A stretch of DNA of 62,457 nucleotides from Rhizopus sp. PT2906 (Eukaryota; Mucoromycota; Mucoromycetes; Mucorales; Rhizopodaceae): assembly GCA_025529335.1 (NCBI GenBank), contig JAMYHX010000236.1:1-62457 (forward strand), in the 5' to 3' direction. Positions 21,201 through 34,008 of the stretch are shown here, piece after piece. The notes under the pieces are model-generated. The model saw only the letters and a list, made by a program, of their open reading frames with translations. It was not told the DNA's origin and did no database searches. Each line of letters opens with the position of its first letter. Within the stretch, counting starts at the first letter, position 1. The position numbers and the translations under genes are program-made.

Positions 21201-23101
21201 ATGAACTTTACCAGCACAATATCAGGCAACAAAGCGTTGGCTACTAAAGCTGAACCATCTCAAGCATCACGCTCAGCTGCTCGTGATGCTGATCTTAGAC
21301 GACGATTACTACAAAAACAACATCAAGTTGCACAACGACAGCAGCAACAACAACAACAACAGCCTCAAGACACTGCTCCACCACCTTCAACAAATACCAA
21401 CAGAAAGCTTGACCCACTTGAAATACAACATAAAAAGAAACTATTTCAAAAGTTCAAATTCTTTTTATACAAAATAGATCCTGATCTTGAATCTAAAATA
21501 GCAAGAAAGATTCTCTTATTAGGAGCCGTGAGTTTAATCATTAAACAAAAAAAAAGAAAGCTAAATTGTAATTGTAGACAAGAGAAGCCTTCTTTTCATC
21601 AAAGTGTACGCATGTCATCACTACTTCAAAGTTTATACCTGCCAAAAAGGATGCGGCTTCTACTGATACCACGTCTATGGTATGTGTTGAATATATATAT
21701 ATATATACATGTGACATTAAATTTACGTAAACGTTGATATAGTCTGACCCAAAAGATTCCATGGATCCAACTATTCAGAATGCACAAAAATTGGGTCTTA
21801 GTATATGGAGTGTAGAAGGTAAAAAGAAAAGAAGCACATCCAAACAGATGACTAATATTGACTGTATAGGCGCGTTAAAGATAATCAATATCTTGATGGA
21901 ATCATCTACTGCTAGTGCAAAGGCTCATGAAAGAGCATCTATTGATACGAATGGACGCGATAAGAAGCCTACATTTGTTCCATTCACTGGTTACTATATA
22001 TTGGTAGAAGATGCAACAAATGTGCATTGTCCAGTGCTGATAAAAGAATACACAAAAGAAACATTTGGAGAAAAACCCAAAGTTATACCATGGCCAACAC
22101 TGAGAAAAAAGAGAACAAAAGCACAAGCAGATGCTAAACAAAATAGAGAACAACCAGAAGCCACACAAAACAATAACGATAAGAATGAGAAGCAAAAAGA
22201 AACAACAGCAGAACGCAAAAAAAATAATGAGAACAAGCAATCATCAAAACACGATGACGACCAAAAGACACACAAGAAGAATGACCACGCAGATTCAACG
22301 AATAAAGAAGCCGATAAAGAAGTAGACAGCCATAATCACATTGATGCGAAATTAAACAAGCCTAATGATGATACTCACACAGAAAAGAAGAAGCCGATTG
22401 ATAATAGTAATGACATCAATACAAAACCAAAGAACTCTTTGGATAATAATGATAAAAAGACTGATAATGAAAAAGATGAATGCAAGTCCATCCAAGTTGA
22501 ATCAAAACAAGAAAGTCACATTTCTGCATCAAAGCCAGAATTAACAAATCAAGATAAAGAATCCGTTTGCCCAAGGAGAAGTCAAGACGATGCAGCTACA
22601 GCTGATGCTAGCAACGTAGATAAGACAAAGGGAAAAGATGTTACAGATCAAGAAGAGACACAAAAGCAAGCACTAAAAAGAAAAAGAGATTCAACTCAGG
22701 AAGATGCTTCACCAGCAACAAATAACGATAACAAACTAAATCAAACAGCAAAAGAAGATACTCAGGAGGCAAAAAGACAAAGATGTAGTAATGATGACAA
22801 CAACCAACCCAATGTAAATAAAGAAAAAGAAGCAGATAACGTAAAGAAATCTAAAGAACATCAAGAACAAAATCAGAAAGGAGAAAAAAGAAAAAGAGAC
22901 GTTGACTTACAGTATTGTGAGAATTGTAATGAGAGATTTAGTATATTAACAGAGGTAAGTTTGGCCACAAAGACTTCTTTTTTCTTTTTTTTAACTGTGT
23001 CCCTATAGCATATCAAAGCTCCAAAGCATTTGGCATTCATTAAAAATGTTGACAACTTTGCAGAGCTTGATCGAGTATTGAAAAAAGTAAAAAGACTATG
23101 A
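21201..23101 (+). CDS. DBF4: Dbf4-type regulatory subunit of Cdc7 kinase (DDK)
   Basis: Activator of the Cdc7 kinase at replication origins. ATG at 21201 (MNFTSTISGNKAL), a polyQ stretch, then a BRCT-like motif N split by an intron (ARKILLLGA | TREAFFSSKCTHVITTSK). Next are LGLSIWSVEGKKKR (motif N end) and motif M-like FTGYYILVEDATNVHCPVLI followed by KEYT. A long Lys/Asn/Asp/Glu-rich linker (about 22100-22880) leads to the DBF4 zinc finger QYCENCNERFSILTE | HIKAPKHLAFIKNVDNF, which has CX2C...HX5H spacing. The last intron interrupts the finger, and the stop is at 23099-23101. All three Dbf4 motifs are present in order. The linker is unusually long and low in complexity. Confidence 0.9.
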
Positions 23102-23909
23102 TGTATCAAGTATAAACCACCAAAGAAATAAAAAAAATGAGTTAGCTATTGTAGCTCTTTATTACTTGTATTGATTTGCCTGTGTAAATAAGGAGGGGAA
23201 GTAGTAACTTAAACTGCAAATTACAACTCTTTAACAGCTTATGTACTTCCTCTTTCAGATAAAAGCCCAATGCAAACCACATGAAATTCATGAAGTGAGG
23301 TCATATTCTTTGCTTAGGGAGCCTTCATTTGCATACGCATATGCTTCATTACTTGACGAATACGCATTTTCATCCGCCATCACAAATTGCTAGGCACTCT
23401 TACATTGAAAGCTCATTCCATAGAAGATAAGTCATTTGTTGGTTATTTGCATCTCTTATCGTCAGTAAGCATGTAATAACTAACAGTGCTTGCTTGCTTC
23501 ACTAACGATGTTTGAAAGTAAAACACCAAAGACAACATTAGTTGCTAAAGAACGATATCGTGGTGGTGAGCGTAACCATACAATATAACCTTGTAAGATA
23601 TTTAGACAAGTTTTGTAATCAACTACTATGTCCAATTCTAATGAGTTTATGCAATCAGTGAAGTTCACTGACCCTACTAAACTCACTGAAAGCATAAAGG
23701 AAAGAGTTGAGGGAGAATATTTTATTCATATAATCAAAAGAAACCTCTGATTGTAAATGCATCTCTTTGTGTTTTTTTATCTTTAAAAATACAGCCAAAC
23801 AAGGAAAAAATGGTTCGGAGCGTGAAACAAAGGCAACATTCAGTGGTTTACAAAGGATAAACAATTTCGCACTTTATTTTCTTTCTTTTTACTGCACTCT
23901 TTTTCAAAT
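23102..23909. other. Intergenic region
   Basis: About 0.8 kb between two plus-strand genes. It has no recognised coding sequence. Confidence 0.5.
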
Positions 23910-24469
23910 ATGGCTCAGAATCTCATCAACGCCAATCCAACTATTTATAATACAAAAAACATTGTTCGTAAAGAAACAGAAGCAGAATACGATGACAACA
24001 TTGAAGATCCTATTGATTCTCAAGAAATATTTGATCTCATACGCTCCATTTCTGATCCTGAACATCCTTTAACACTAGAACAATTGAACGTTACTCAGTT
24101 TGAGCATATTGAAGTGGATAACGAGAATAATAAGGTGTTGATTGAATTTACACCTACTATTCCTCACTGTTCAATGGCAACCTTGATCGGTTTATGTATC
24201 AGAGTACGCTTGCTGCGCAGTTTGCCTGATCGTTTCAAGGTAAATCTCTCTCACATATACACATATTTGGGACATGGTTTGAACTAAAGTATCTATAGGT
24301 TGATATTAAAGTGCGTAAAGGAACTCATCAATCTGAAGGAGCAGTGAATAAGCAATTGAATGATAAGGAAAGAGTAGCAGCTGCACTGGAAAATAACCAT
24401 TTATTGGAAGTTGTCAACCAATGCCTGTCAACTGCAAGTCTCCGTGGCATGGAAATCAAAACCAACTAG
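23910..24469 (+). CDS. CIA2: Cytosolic iron-sulfur assembly component Cia2 (MIP18/FAM96 family)
   Basis: Subunit of the CIA targeting complex (Cia1-Cia2-MMS19) that delivers 4Fe-4S clusters to cytosolic and nuclear apoproteins. Two exons, 23910-24239 and 24299-24469, give 166 residues, the usual family size. Motifs: YDDNIEDPIDSQEIFDLIRS, ISDPEHPLTLEQLNV and the signature TPTIPHCSMATLIGLCIRV with the conserved reactive Cys. The C-terminus is VDIKVRKGTHQSEGAVNKQL, then KERVAAALENNHLLEVVNQC. The stop is TAG at 24467. The match is essentially complete from end to end. MMS19, its partner, is encoded at 49.4-53.0 kb in this window. Confidence 0.96.
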
Positions 24470-24993
24470 ACCGATTTTATTTATTCTTCATAGTTCCTTC
24501 TATTATACACACACACAAATATATATAAATGTAGTAATCGTAGTATCAATACGATATTCCTTTTTTTTTTGGTAGTAGGTAGTTATGTTTTTTATAGCTT
24601 ATCAATAAAATAAAAGTGTTTATTTCTTCTACAAAGACAGACAAGGAAGAATATTCGATATAAGGGAAATGATGTTACGGATTGAACTTATGTCATGTTG
24701 GATTACTGAGGCACTTGTACAAAAATGCGACAGATTACCACTCTTGCAGGACAAAGGCCACATCAAATGATCATCATCATCAAAGATTCTGTAGGATAAG
24801 TTTTAATGGGGTTTCAAAGTAAGGTGAACCAAATGAACTAAACCGAACTCTGCTGTAGAATTAATGAAATTGTATAGAGTTGAGAAAGGTGTACGTTTGA
24901 TTTATTTAATAAAACTCGATGGCTTTTTGTTTACTGTATTAACAAGTGCACATTAATGTAAAGAAGAGAGATGCACATTTTATTTAAATCACA
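24470..24993. other. Intergenic region between convergent genes
   Basis: 3' flanks of CIA2 (+) and the PAK gene (-), AT-rich. Nothing else is recognised. Confidence 0.5.
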
Positions 24994-26969
24994 TCATTCT
25001 TCTTCTTCTTCTCCCTCTTCTTGCATCAACATTTCCAGTCTTCTAGTCTCTTCAATCAGTTCAACCATGTCCTCTGTTGTCGCAACAGACGAAAGAAATG
25101 GATGCTTTAATAATGTATCTGCATCAGGTCGTTTATGTTGATCCTCAGTTATGCACAATTGAAGAAAGTCTTTAAATTCATCTGACCAACGTTCTGGTTC
25201 CTTTAGTGGAGGAAGTCCATTTGATGCAATCAAGAATAGAGCCTACATAATCTCATTAAACGACCCGTCTTTTTTATGATACACGCATAATGCTTACCCT
25301 TAATGGAGGATGTTCGACATAAGGTGGATCTCCTTCTGCCATCTCTAGTATCACTACGCCTAAACTCCAAATATCTGCTTTTGAGTTATAGTTCACTCCC
25401 TTGATCACTTCAGGCGCCATCCAGTAAGGTGTTCCAACAATAGAGTTCCTGTGAGGTTGTGATGATGTCAATTGAGCACAATGTCCAAAATCTGCCAGCT
25501 TCACTTCACCACGTAAATTGAGCAAAATATTATCACTTCTAATATCTCGATGAATACGATTCAATCTGTGTAAACGTGTTAATGCTCTCAAGATATCCCG
25601 GACAATTCTTCCAATGTGAGCTTCCTTTAGTCTGGTTCTGTCATCAATGGAAATAATATCTGCTAAAGACACATCCATACATTCCATCACAACCTATCAA
25701 GGGAGAAAAGGAGAAGAGTAATTAGTCTCTAGCCAACTATATCTTGTTGTCAATAAAATACCCATATTTCTTCCTTTGTCGTATAACAGGCGATAAACTC
25801 TACAATGTTTGGATGTCGACTCATTTTCATTGCAATCAGTTCGTTCTTTATCTTGCTAACTTTTTCTCGTGCTTCGTATGAAATCTTCTTGATGGCCACA
25901 ATACGCTGTGTGTTCACCTGCTTGGCTGCGTACATAGGGCCTGACTCTCCTTCAGCAATTAATATGAAATCAGTATATAGTGCAGTAGGATCCGTGTTGG
26001 AATCGACAATGACATCTAATGAGTTAGATGGCTCTGGTTGACTTGTTTCTTCTTGCTTATCAGGCAATGGGGGTATATCTGAAGATGATTTAAAAATAGA
26101 TAAATGCAGTAGTTTGGACGATCGGGCCCTTGATGGTGGAGCATAGCCTTTAGGTAAAGTCTCTTGTATAGATTCTCGCCTTGGCTCCTTTTCTTGCTGT
26201 TCTGTTTCTTTTACTGTTGTTGTATTAGTTGTTATAGTTGTACGTTTATTTGATTGCAATGAGTCAGGCATTCGAACATGATGCATCACTCTTTCGACTG
26301 TCGCTGGGTTATTCTTCACTACGTCTTCTGGTACGCCTGAAGCAAGAAGAATCATTTGCCATTTTTCAGGTAAGCCTTTATATCCATACTGTCCAACTTC
26401 AACATGGACGTTATGTTGAATGTTGTATGGTTTCCCTATTAGTGTAGGCACTTTACTACATTTTCTATCACCTGAAAAAGGAACGGTTAAAAAAAAAAGG
26501 GACAGGAGAATAAAGAAAGGAGTTATACATACAGTCTGGCTTCACAGGTGAGGGAACAAGGTGAGGTGCTACATAATGTGTATCCAATACATCGTCGCTT
26601 GGTAGATTAGATTGTTGCCATACATCTGGTAAGCCCTATAATAATATGTAACTCTATGTCAATCTTGCCCAACATAAAGATAAGAAAGGGAATTACCATA
26701 TATTTTCCATTGTTTTTATTATATTCCACATGAATGCCATGTTCAACTTGAGTTGGTTTACTAATGTCTAGTATTTTCTCTCCAAACCCACTCAAGCTTG
26801 ATACTTTTGAAGATAATGATGTCTCTGAACGGTTTGCTTGACGATAAAGTTTTAGACTTGATAAAGTAGAAGACGATGCCATTTTACGAAGACCTCTAGA
26901 TGCATGAGAAGGTCTTTTTTCATTATACTCGCTTGTACTGCTACTGGGCGTAGCTATTGTGTTGCCCAT
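24994..26969 (-). CDS. p21-activated kinase (Cla4/Shk2-like) with two CRIB motifs
   Basis: Cdc42/Rac effector kinase for polarity. Start at 26969 (MGNTIATPSSSTSEYNEKRP), with Gly2 compatible with N-myristoylation. CRIB 1 is ILDISKPTQVEHGIHVEY, continuing after an intron as MGLPDVWQ. CRIB 2 is LIGKPYNIQHNVHVEVGQYG, then YKGLPEKWQMILLASGV. After a Ser/Thr/Pro-rich linker comes the kinase: AEGESGPMYAAK (the first Gly of GxGxxG is Ala), VAIKKISYE, IWVVMECMDVSLADI, the catalytic loop HRDIRSDNILL, ADFGHCAQL, VGTPYWMAPEVIKG and ADIWSLGVVILEMAEGDPPY. The tail is acidic (EEGEEEEE). No PH domain is visible. The usual PAK loop is HRDIKSDN, so the Lys is Arg here; some fungal Cla4-type kinases may share this. 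Confidence 0.9.
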
Positions 26970-27702
26970 AGTGTTTATAAAGATAAGAAAGAGAAAGAGC
27001 GGTTTTTACTATCTACACAGGTATAAAGTATATGTACAAAAGAATGTATAGAATTGCCAATTGCTCACTGATAATAAAATACAAAGGACATGTAATTTTT
27101 TTTATGAAAGAAAAAAAATGCTCTTATTTTCTTTTTTTGGTGCTTGGTGTGATGATTTATGCGTGTGTTTAGCCTAAAAAGAAAAAGGAAAACGGTAGGG
27201 GGGTTGTGGACTTTTTCAGTGCTCAAAAAAAAAATGCGTGTGTTTCACAAGAAACCATAGAAATACCATAGCAACACCATGAATACAATTTCTTTGTTGT
27301 TATTCATAATCATGTATTGCAAGGAGATTCTCACCCTAGTGTTACACGACTTTCTGTTACAAGTTGGCTTATCATAAACTTGAGGCATATGTAACTAGTT
27401 TGTCGACGATCATTCGATTCGCTCTAACGCTTTGAAAACATAAGTCAACTAAATATAGATTTTATTGTTTGTTGTTGTATCAGGCAATTTTTACATCATG
27501 ACAGTCATAGCCTCATGTTTATGTATAAATACATCCCTTATATACATTCGCCATACTTGTCAAACGACTATGCTCCTGCAATCTAAAGAACATCTTTTAA
27601 CTGTGATACAAAAAGTCCAATGCATCTAACTCCCCGATAAAGGATTCACTTTTTAAAAATTTATGCTTCTCTCTTTTTTTTTTACAATAAAATAATATAA
27701 TA
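26970..27702. other. Intergenic region between divergent genes
   Basis: Shared upstream region of the PAK gene (-) and PAN3 (+). AT-rich, with several homopolymer runs (T10 near 27097, A9 near 27228). No gene is recognised. Confidence 0.5.
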
Positions 27703-30284
27703 ATGCAAACACCCCTTAATGGACACATTGTTCTTCCTTCGAAATCGCCTTCAGTCATTCCCATTGTCGCGCCTTCTTCTTCAACAGAGGAACAATCAGT
27801 AAAGACAATGCCTAAAATTCCTTCTAAAGGTTACTTTTTTTTTTTTCTTGCACATGTGTTTGAATTCCTAGATATTAAATACGTAGACTAGGAAACGATA
27901 AACGTCTTTGTCGAAATGTCATCATTCACGGATATTGTAAATATGAAGGAAAAGGTTGTGAATTCAATCATTCAACGGTAAGATTTCCTGTGGTTTTTTC
28001 TTTGTGAAAAACAAAAAACTGATATAGTAACTTTTTATAAAAGAATGCTACAACAAGTCAAGTAGAGTAAGTTTACTTCACTTGTCATAACAAAGGTTTT
28101 AACGTGTTTATATTAGCAATATGAAGCCAAAAACACCAACGACTTCAACAATTAGTAATGTCAATGCACCTGAATTTGTTCCTCGTTTTACCTCAGAAGG
28201 CAACACACCGACATTTGCTGGTAAGAGAAAGAAAAGCGTACCTACAGCTACAAAACTAATTATGAGTTATTACAGAGGCCTTGACTAGTACGAATGTGTA
28301 TGTTTATAAAAACGGATAGATATCAGCTTCAGCTAATCATATTTCTACAGCACTTCAACCCATGAACCATCGACCTTACAGCTGAATGATAGTTTTTCTC
28401 AACTCAACATATCACCTCATGTAAGTTTCAACAATACACACCTTCAACAAGTATTTAAACATTATTCTATATATATACAGGATCAAGTTGATCAACAACC
28501 AGCAGTAGCACACGATCAACTACTGGAAGCTGGACATGATTACATACAACAGCATCCATTTATGCTTCCAGCAGCAGATCCTTACATGTTTATGAACCAT
28601 TCAACTAATTTTCTTAGACAGCCTGTAATTATGCATTGATACAATCCAAGATTATTATCTCTTACTCATATATGATCATAGTTGCAACATCATTTTTACT
28701 CGTCTTCTTTATCGCACACAAAAGTTCCACTCTTACCTCACCAAAGATTGATTAATTCATTCTTCATTCCGGATAAACTAAGAGAGGAACTGACACAGCG
28801 TAATGAAGCACAGTGGATGACATCGAATGATCAATCATTGCCAGCCGAAGTGCATGTCTATCATTCTTTATATCCTCTCGAGCAAGAAAAACTTGGAAAT
28901 TACAATGGATATCCAGCCACTGTATATAAAGCGACTTGCAGCATTGATAGACGAAGCTATGCGCTTGTAAGAATCGAAGGATATTCAAATGTAAATGAAT
29001 CAGCTGTGTCTATTGCAGAAGTGTGGCGGAATGTCAGACACTGCAATATTGTTTCGTTTCGAGAGGGATTTACTACGAAAGCATTTGGCGATGACTGTAA
29101 GAAAGGGAAATAGTGTTATGATCATAAACTGATGCATTACTTTTATTATAGCCATTGTGTTTGTTTACGACTACCATCCATGTGCAAAGACACTCTTACA
29201 GCATTATTTCAGATCAGTAAATCAAATGTTTAAACCTGCCGTATCAACACAGAGCAAAGGAGCGCCATTATTGGTATCCGAGAAAACATTATGGAGCTAC
29301 ATTGTGCAGATAACATCTGCCATCAAAGCAATTCATAGTTCTGGATTAGCCTGCAGAAATATACAGTTGAATAGAATTCTGATTACAGGAGAAGGTCGAG
29401 TAAGGCTTACTGGCGTTGGCATCTTGGATGTCTTGCAAGGTGAAGCAGACCAACAGTTAATAGAATATCAGGTAAGAAATAGAAAGAGTATTTGGATATC
29501 AATTTGACAAACAAAATTGGGTGTAGCAACAAGACTTTATATCTCTTGGTACACTGATTATACAGCTAGCATGTAATTTATCAACGCCTTCTCAGAACAT
29601 CACACAGTCTCTTGAATACCTATCGCGAATGTATTCAGAGGACTTAAAGATCCTTGTATCCGTTTTGATGGATGAAAATACGCCTAAATCAATTGACGAC
29701 ATACTAACATTGATTGCTCCACGCATACTAGAAAAGATCAACCGTAACCATTTGTAAGAGAGATATCCATGTATAAAAAAGTCGAGACTAACATCAAATT
29801 GGGGGGATAGCCATAATGATGACCTAGAGCAGTGTTTAGGACAGGAGTTAGAAAATGGTAGACTAGTCAGATTAATATCCAAAATGGGATTTATTAATGA
29901 GCGACCAGAGTAAGTTGAGTAGTTATATAGGAGCACAGATTGCTAAAAGAGGAATTCTAGGTTTGATATGGACCCAAGTTGGTCAGAGACAGGCGATCGA
30001 TATTTAATCAAGCTATTTAGAGATTACGTGTTTCATCAAGTAGATGAACATGGACAGCCTGTCATTGACATGGTTCATGTGTTGACGTGTTTGAAAAAGG
30101 TAATATTTCTGGTTGAGATCACATACGTCAATTAACTGTTCCCCATTTGTAGTTGGATGCAGGCATTGATGAAAAGATCATGCTGATGTCTAGAGATGAA
30201 AAGTCATGTTTAATAGTAAGCTACAAAGAAATCAAAAACTGCATCATGTCTGCTTATGCGGACTTGAGCTCAGGCAGGAAATAA
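27703..30284 (+). CDS. PAN3: PAN2-PAN3 deadenylase regulatory subunit Pan3
   Basis: Scaffold of the Pan2-Pan3 poly(A) nuclease, binding poly(A)/PABP and mRNA. ATG at 27703 (MQTPLNGHIVLPSK). The next exon holds a CCCH zinc finger, LCRNVIIHGYCKYEGKGCEF then NHS (CX8CX6CX3H). Then comes a PAM2-like segment, NAPEFVPRF. The central pseudokinase follows: IPDKLREELTQRNEAQW, YPATVYKATCSIDRRSYAL, VWRNVRHCNIVSFREGF and SIVFVYDYHPCAKTLLQHYF, with CRNIQLNRIL in place of an HRD loop, as is usual for Pan3. The C-terminal knob domain ends DLSSGRK before TAA at 30282. At least nine introns. Pseudokinase degeneracy is a family trait, not damage. Confidence 0.94.
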
Positions 30285-30302
30285 AAAAAATGTATATGCA
30301 AT

Positions 30303-32456
30303 TTATTGTAATGTAAAGCTTTTGAGAGGATCCAGCTTGAATTTGAGTTCTTTAAGCTTGCTACTCGTTGGATTCCACATCTCAAACAAGCGAAGTAGAC
30401 TGTTCAGTTCTGTCTTTAGCTCTTCATGAGCAAGAATGGATGGGTCACTGCAGATACCACGCATAGCCCAAGGGATGTAGTATGGATTTGAACTTTGCTT
30501 GGCCTTGAATGGTTCTATGGTAGCAACTTCTTGAGGTTTCATCAGATTACGACGGGTATAGTCTCCGAAAGGTGACACTTCAAACGTATACCGAACAGCG
30601 GTCATATATACATTGAGTTCTTCGTAAATGGTTGAATGACCACCTTCGATGACATAGATGCTTCCTGCCAAAACTTCGCTTAAATGCGTCACAAGACCAT
30701 GGTCTGACAAACCAAGGTTACGTAACCGTAGTGCAAACACGACAAGATGAATCAAAAAGTCACCAGAAGAATAAAAATGACCATCGATATAGATTGTTCT
30801 TAGAATGTTTGGATGGGTCAAATTTGACATGACTGCAGAATATAGAGGAACAACTTGATCTTGCATAGAGCCTGTCAGGACAACTTTAACATTGGATTTT
30901 AGGATGTAAGCCAGGGATTGGTGATAATGAATAGATATTGGACTGTTTGAATCCATAAATTCAAATAGCTCACGTGCGGCATCTGCTTCAAAGTACTGTA
31001 TACATGTTTACTAAATGTGCAATGACACTATTTTTTCCTTATGCGCGTACCTTGACAATCAGACTGCCTTTCAATGCAGGAAAGGGACCTTGAGAAATCC
31101 CAGCCATGGCCAAGAGACAAATGGACTGTCTAAATGTATGTATATGGCCTCTTTCTAACAGTTTTTTAAGTAGCATGACAGAGACAGGAGTCCCTTGGGA
31201 ATGTGTTGCCCAGAAAATAACGTCGGCGGAGGATACAGCATCTAACCATCGAGAATTATCTACTAATCTTTGGTACAACAGATTGACTCTATCCTGCACC
31301 TTTCCTTCGCCTTCCAAAGGTACAAGAGTGATAGCATGATCAGGTAATGTGACCTGATGCTCTGTTTTGAAATATTGTTTAATGGCCATAGCCATTTGCT
31401 CACAAAACTTGACAGACGTCCCTGTAGGTTCGCCTATCATGCTACGAACAAGCTGATGAAGCAATGATTAATATGAATCAGCTTTTAAATGATAAATGGG
31501 TTTACCTTCATCGGAAACCACCCATGAACACCTATGATGACGATTCGTTTATCCATAAAACTCTTTTCAGGGTCTAATGACTTGATATCTTGAACAAAAG
31601 AGGAAAATTTCTCCCTTACTTTTTTTGCTATCCAGTGAGATGTGCTTACGTCTTCTTGCTTTGTCGGCTTCGGGATCAATATAGAGTTGACCATGTTGAT
31701 TGCTCTAATAATAAAGCTATCATATGTAGCTGGTTGTGGAGACGGTTGTCGAGTAAACAATGATTCAAATTGAGGTAAAACCTCATTATTCTGTCTTCTT
31801 AGTGAACTATTTGAAGGTGATAATCTGATGGTATATGTTTTGCTTTTTGTTATTTTATGTAGCTGTTGTTCATAGCTGTTTATGGAAGCAATGTCTATAC
31901 TTGAATCTCTACGGTCTAATCGATGGTCATCTTGAATCTTCTTGCTTGATGTACTACTTTTTAGTCTATTCAAGTCAGTACTGGTATCAGATGAAGACTC
32001 TGCTAACTGGTGATGATTGTGGTAATGTTCAAAGTTCTTTTCCATTTCTTTTGTTAAATAGCTAATAGCTGTTGTTGTTGGTGAATGTTCTATTAATTCG
32101 TCATGGTCATAATATGGTATAACGTTCCCATTTGCTGATATACTAGTAGAGAATGTGATAGGGGCTACTTTGGGTGATTGTAATCGTAGTGGTGAAGGCT
32201 GATAAATAGGTACATCAGGTTTCTGTAAAAACTCTTGGGTTGGTTTGTTTAATTTTTCTATAGATAACGATAAGGAAGTGGCACTCGATGTTTTATCATA
32301 TATACAGTCGCTTATTGTCACATTAACAGAGGTTGACTTGACACTTGCGGGTAGTTTTGAAGTAAGTGTTGATTTCTCACTCTTTAACTGACTTCTTTTT
32401 AACGGGTGCTGCTTTTGATTTTGTCTTTTATTGTTTATCATCAACCAGCTGAGCAT
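30303..32456 (-). CDS. Alpha/beta-hydrolase-like (putative lipase/esterase) fungal protein
   Basis: Start at 32456 (MLSWLMINNKRQNQKQHPLK) and stop at 30303. A long Ser/Thr-rich, probably disordered N-terminus is followed by a folded region. RIVIIGVHGWFPMK looks like the beta3/oxyanion-hole segment of alpha/beta hydrolases (HG). VIFWATHSQGTPVSVMLLKK looks like the nucleophile elbow, here HSQGT, a GxSxG variant. The C-terminal part (VKVVLTGSMQDQVVPLYSAV; YIDGHFYSSGDFLIHLV; VIEGGHSTIYEELNVY) supplies plausible Asp and His of a triad. Short introns separate the exons. I do not know the substrate. It resembles conserved uncharacterised fungal proteins with a C-terminal hydrolase region. Confidence 0.7.
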
Positions 32457-34008
32457 GTGTACAAAAAGTGTTGGAAGAGGAAATAAAAGAGGTAAATGGT
32501 CGCTTGCTTTTTATACACTACAGCAAAAAAGAGAGAGAGAGGCTACTATACATGTGATCTACTTGCTTCCCCCCCTTTTTTTCCGTGACAGATCAGGCAT
32601 ATAGTCATTCCAGAAGGTAAGATCGCGGCCTTTCAAAATATATGTCCGGCCATTTTTGCAAATCAAAGCTGTTGAAACTAGGTGGTTGCCTTATCCTCGG
32701 GCAATTGATTCGACGTAATACTTTCCCAAAGAAGTAGACTTTATGATCATACTTGTATCTATTGGCTATTCTTTTTTTTTTTAAAAAAAAAGAAAAATCC
32801 CTGTTAGACCTACTCTCTTTGTGTTTGATCAAAAAGAGGGAATGGGTTCAGCGATCACTATGTATCAATTGTTCCTTACTACGAAAAGCTACTATATGCG
32901 GTAAAGCCGTCCAGACAAAAACCCTTTATATGGGCCATAATCGAAAAGATTAGTATCTTGTAGATCTCAACCCTTCTTTTTGCTTTTTATCAGTAATCAA
33001 GATAGATTACTATCTATCACATATCATTCTTCCCCTCAAGACCCTAAAATATAATATCCCTTTCTGATAAACAAACCGTTTTTAAAGCCCTCTTACTATA
33101 TGGAATGGCCAAATATCGACCAAAACCAAGACTTTAAGCTCTTCCTAAATTACTGCTGACTAGTCTTGTTTGTTACTTGACAAAAACTTCTCACTCATTT
33201 CACAGTCACTGATATTATATCATATAATTAACCATTGTCTTTCCTTGATTGGCTCCCACTTTTACACATATTGAAAGAAATAGACATACACGCTCACAAA
33301 ACAACACACCAGATATTGCATGTCTAAATCACATTTCCCAATCAAGGCATCATTGTTGTTTCAGAACCAGATACAATGCAGAATAATAGAGAACTAAAGT
33401 AGATGCTTTCTGATTATTTGATTTACAGTTTCTATGCTACTGATCGGATGCTTTGGGAAGCCAACACTGCTACACAAAAGCACACTCTACGCTTAAATTG
33501 TGAGCAAGATTAAAAAGGGAAAAATGAATAAAAAGACTGTTCTATTTTGACCCTGACACGGTGCAGTGGGTATATCCAATAATTTATTTATGCAGGAGTG
33601 AAGAAGAGGGGGGATTGTAATATATTCCTTAATTACTAGTAACACACATTCATACAATAATGCCAAGGAGTGTAACCCTCTTCTTTCCATTTCTCTTCTC
33701 CCTTTTTAATCGTATTTATATGACTTTATATAGAACAGCGAAAAACAAATACAATAAACTTGAAGAAACCGAGCAGATTTCCAGGTTTACGTGGCCACAA
33801 ATAAAATACATTTCAATCAAACAGACTCGAGGTTACTTGACAATGATGAAACTAAAGAAAATGTTTACAATATAACTAGTAATGATCGTATGCCCTTTAA
33901 AGATACTCCAAAATATGGCTCAAATGGCTATTTTTTGTTGTTTTTTCAATTGTAAAAGATGTTGTCTTTTTGCTTTAATAAAATATATTGGTTTATTCAG
34001 AACTTTCA
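32457..34008. other. Intergenic region
   Basis: About 1.5 kb without a recognised gene. It holds T/A runs at about 32770-32791 and short open frames that look random. Confidence 0.5.

Noticed and set aside
28682..30284. Degenerate kinase motifs in PAN3 as a sign of pseudogenisation
   Set aside because: Pan3 is a pseudokinase throughout the family, and all exons join in frame.
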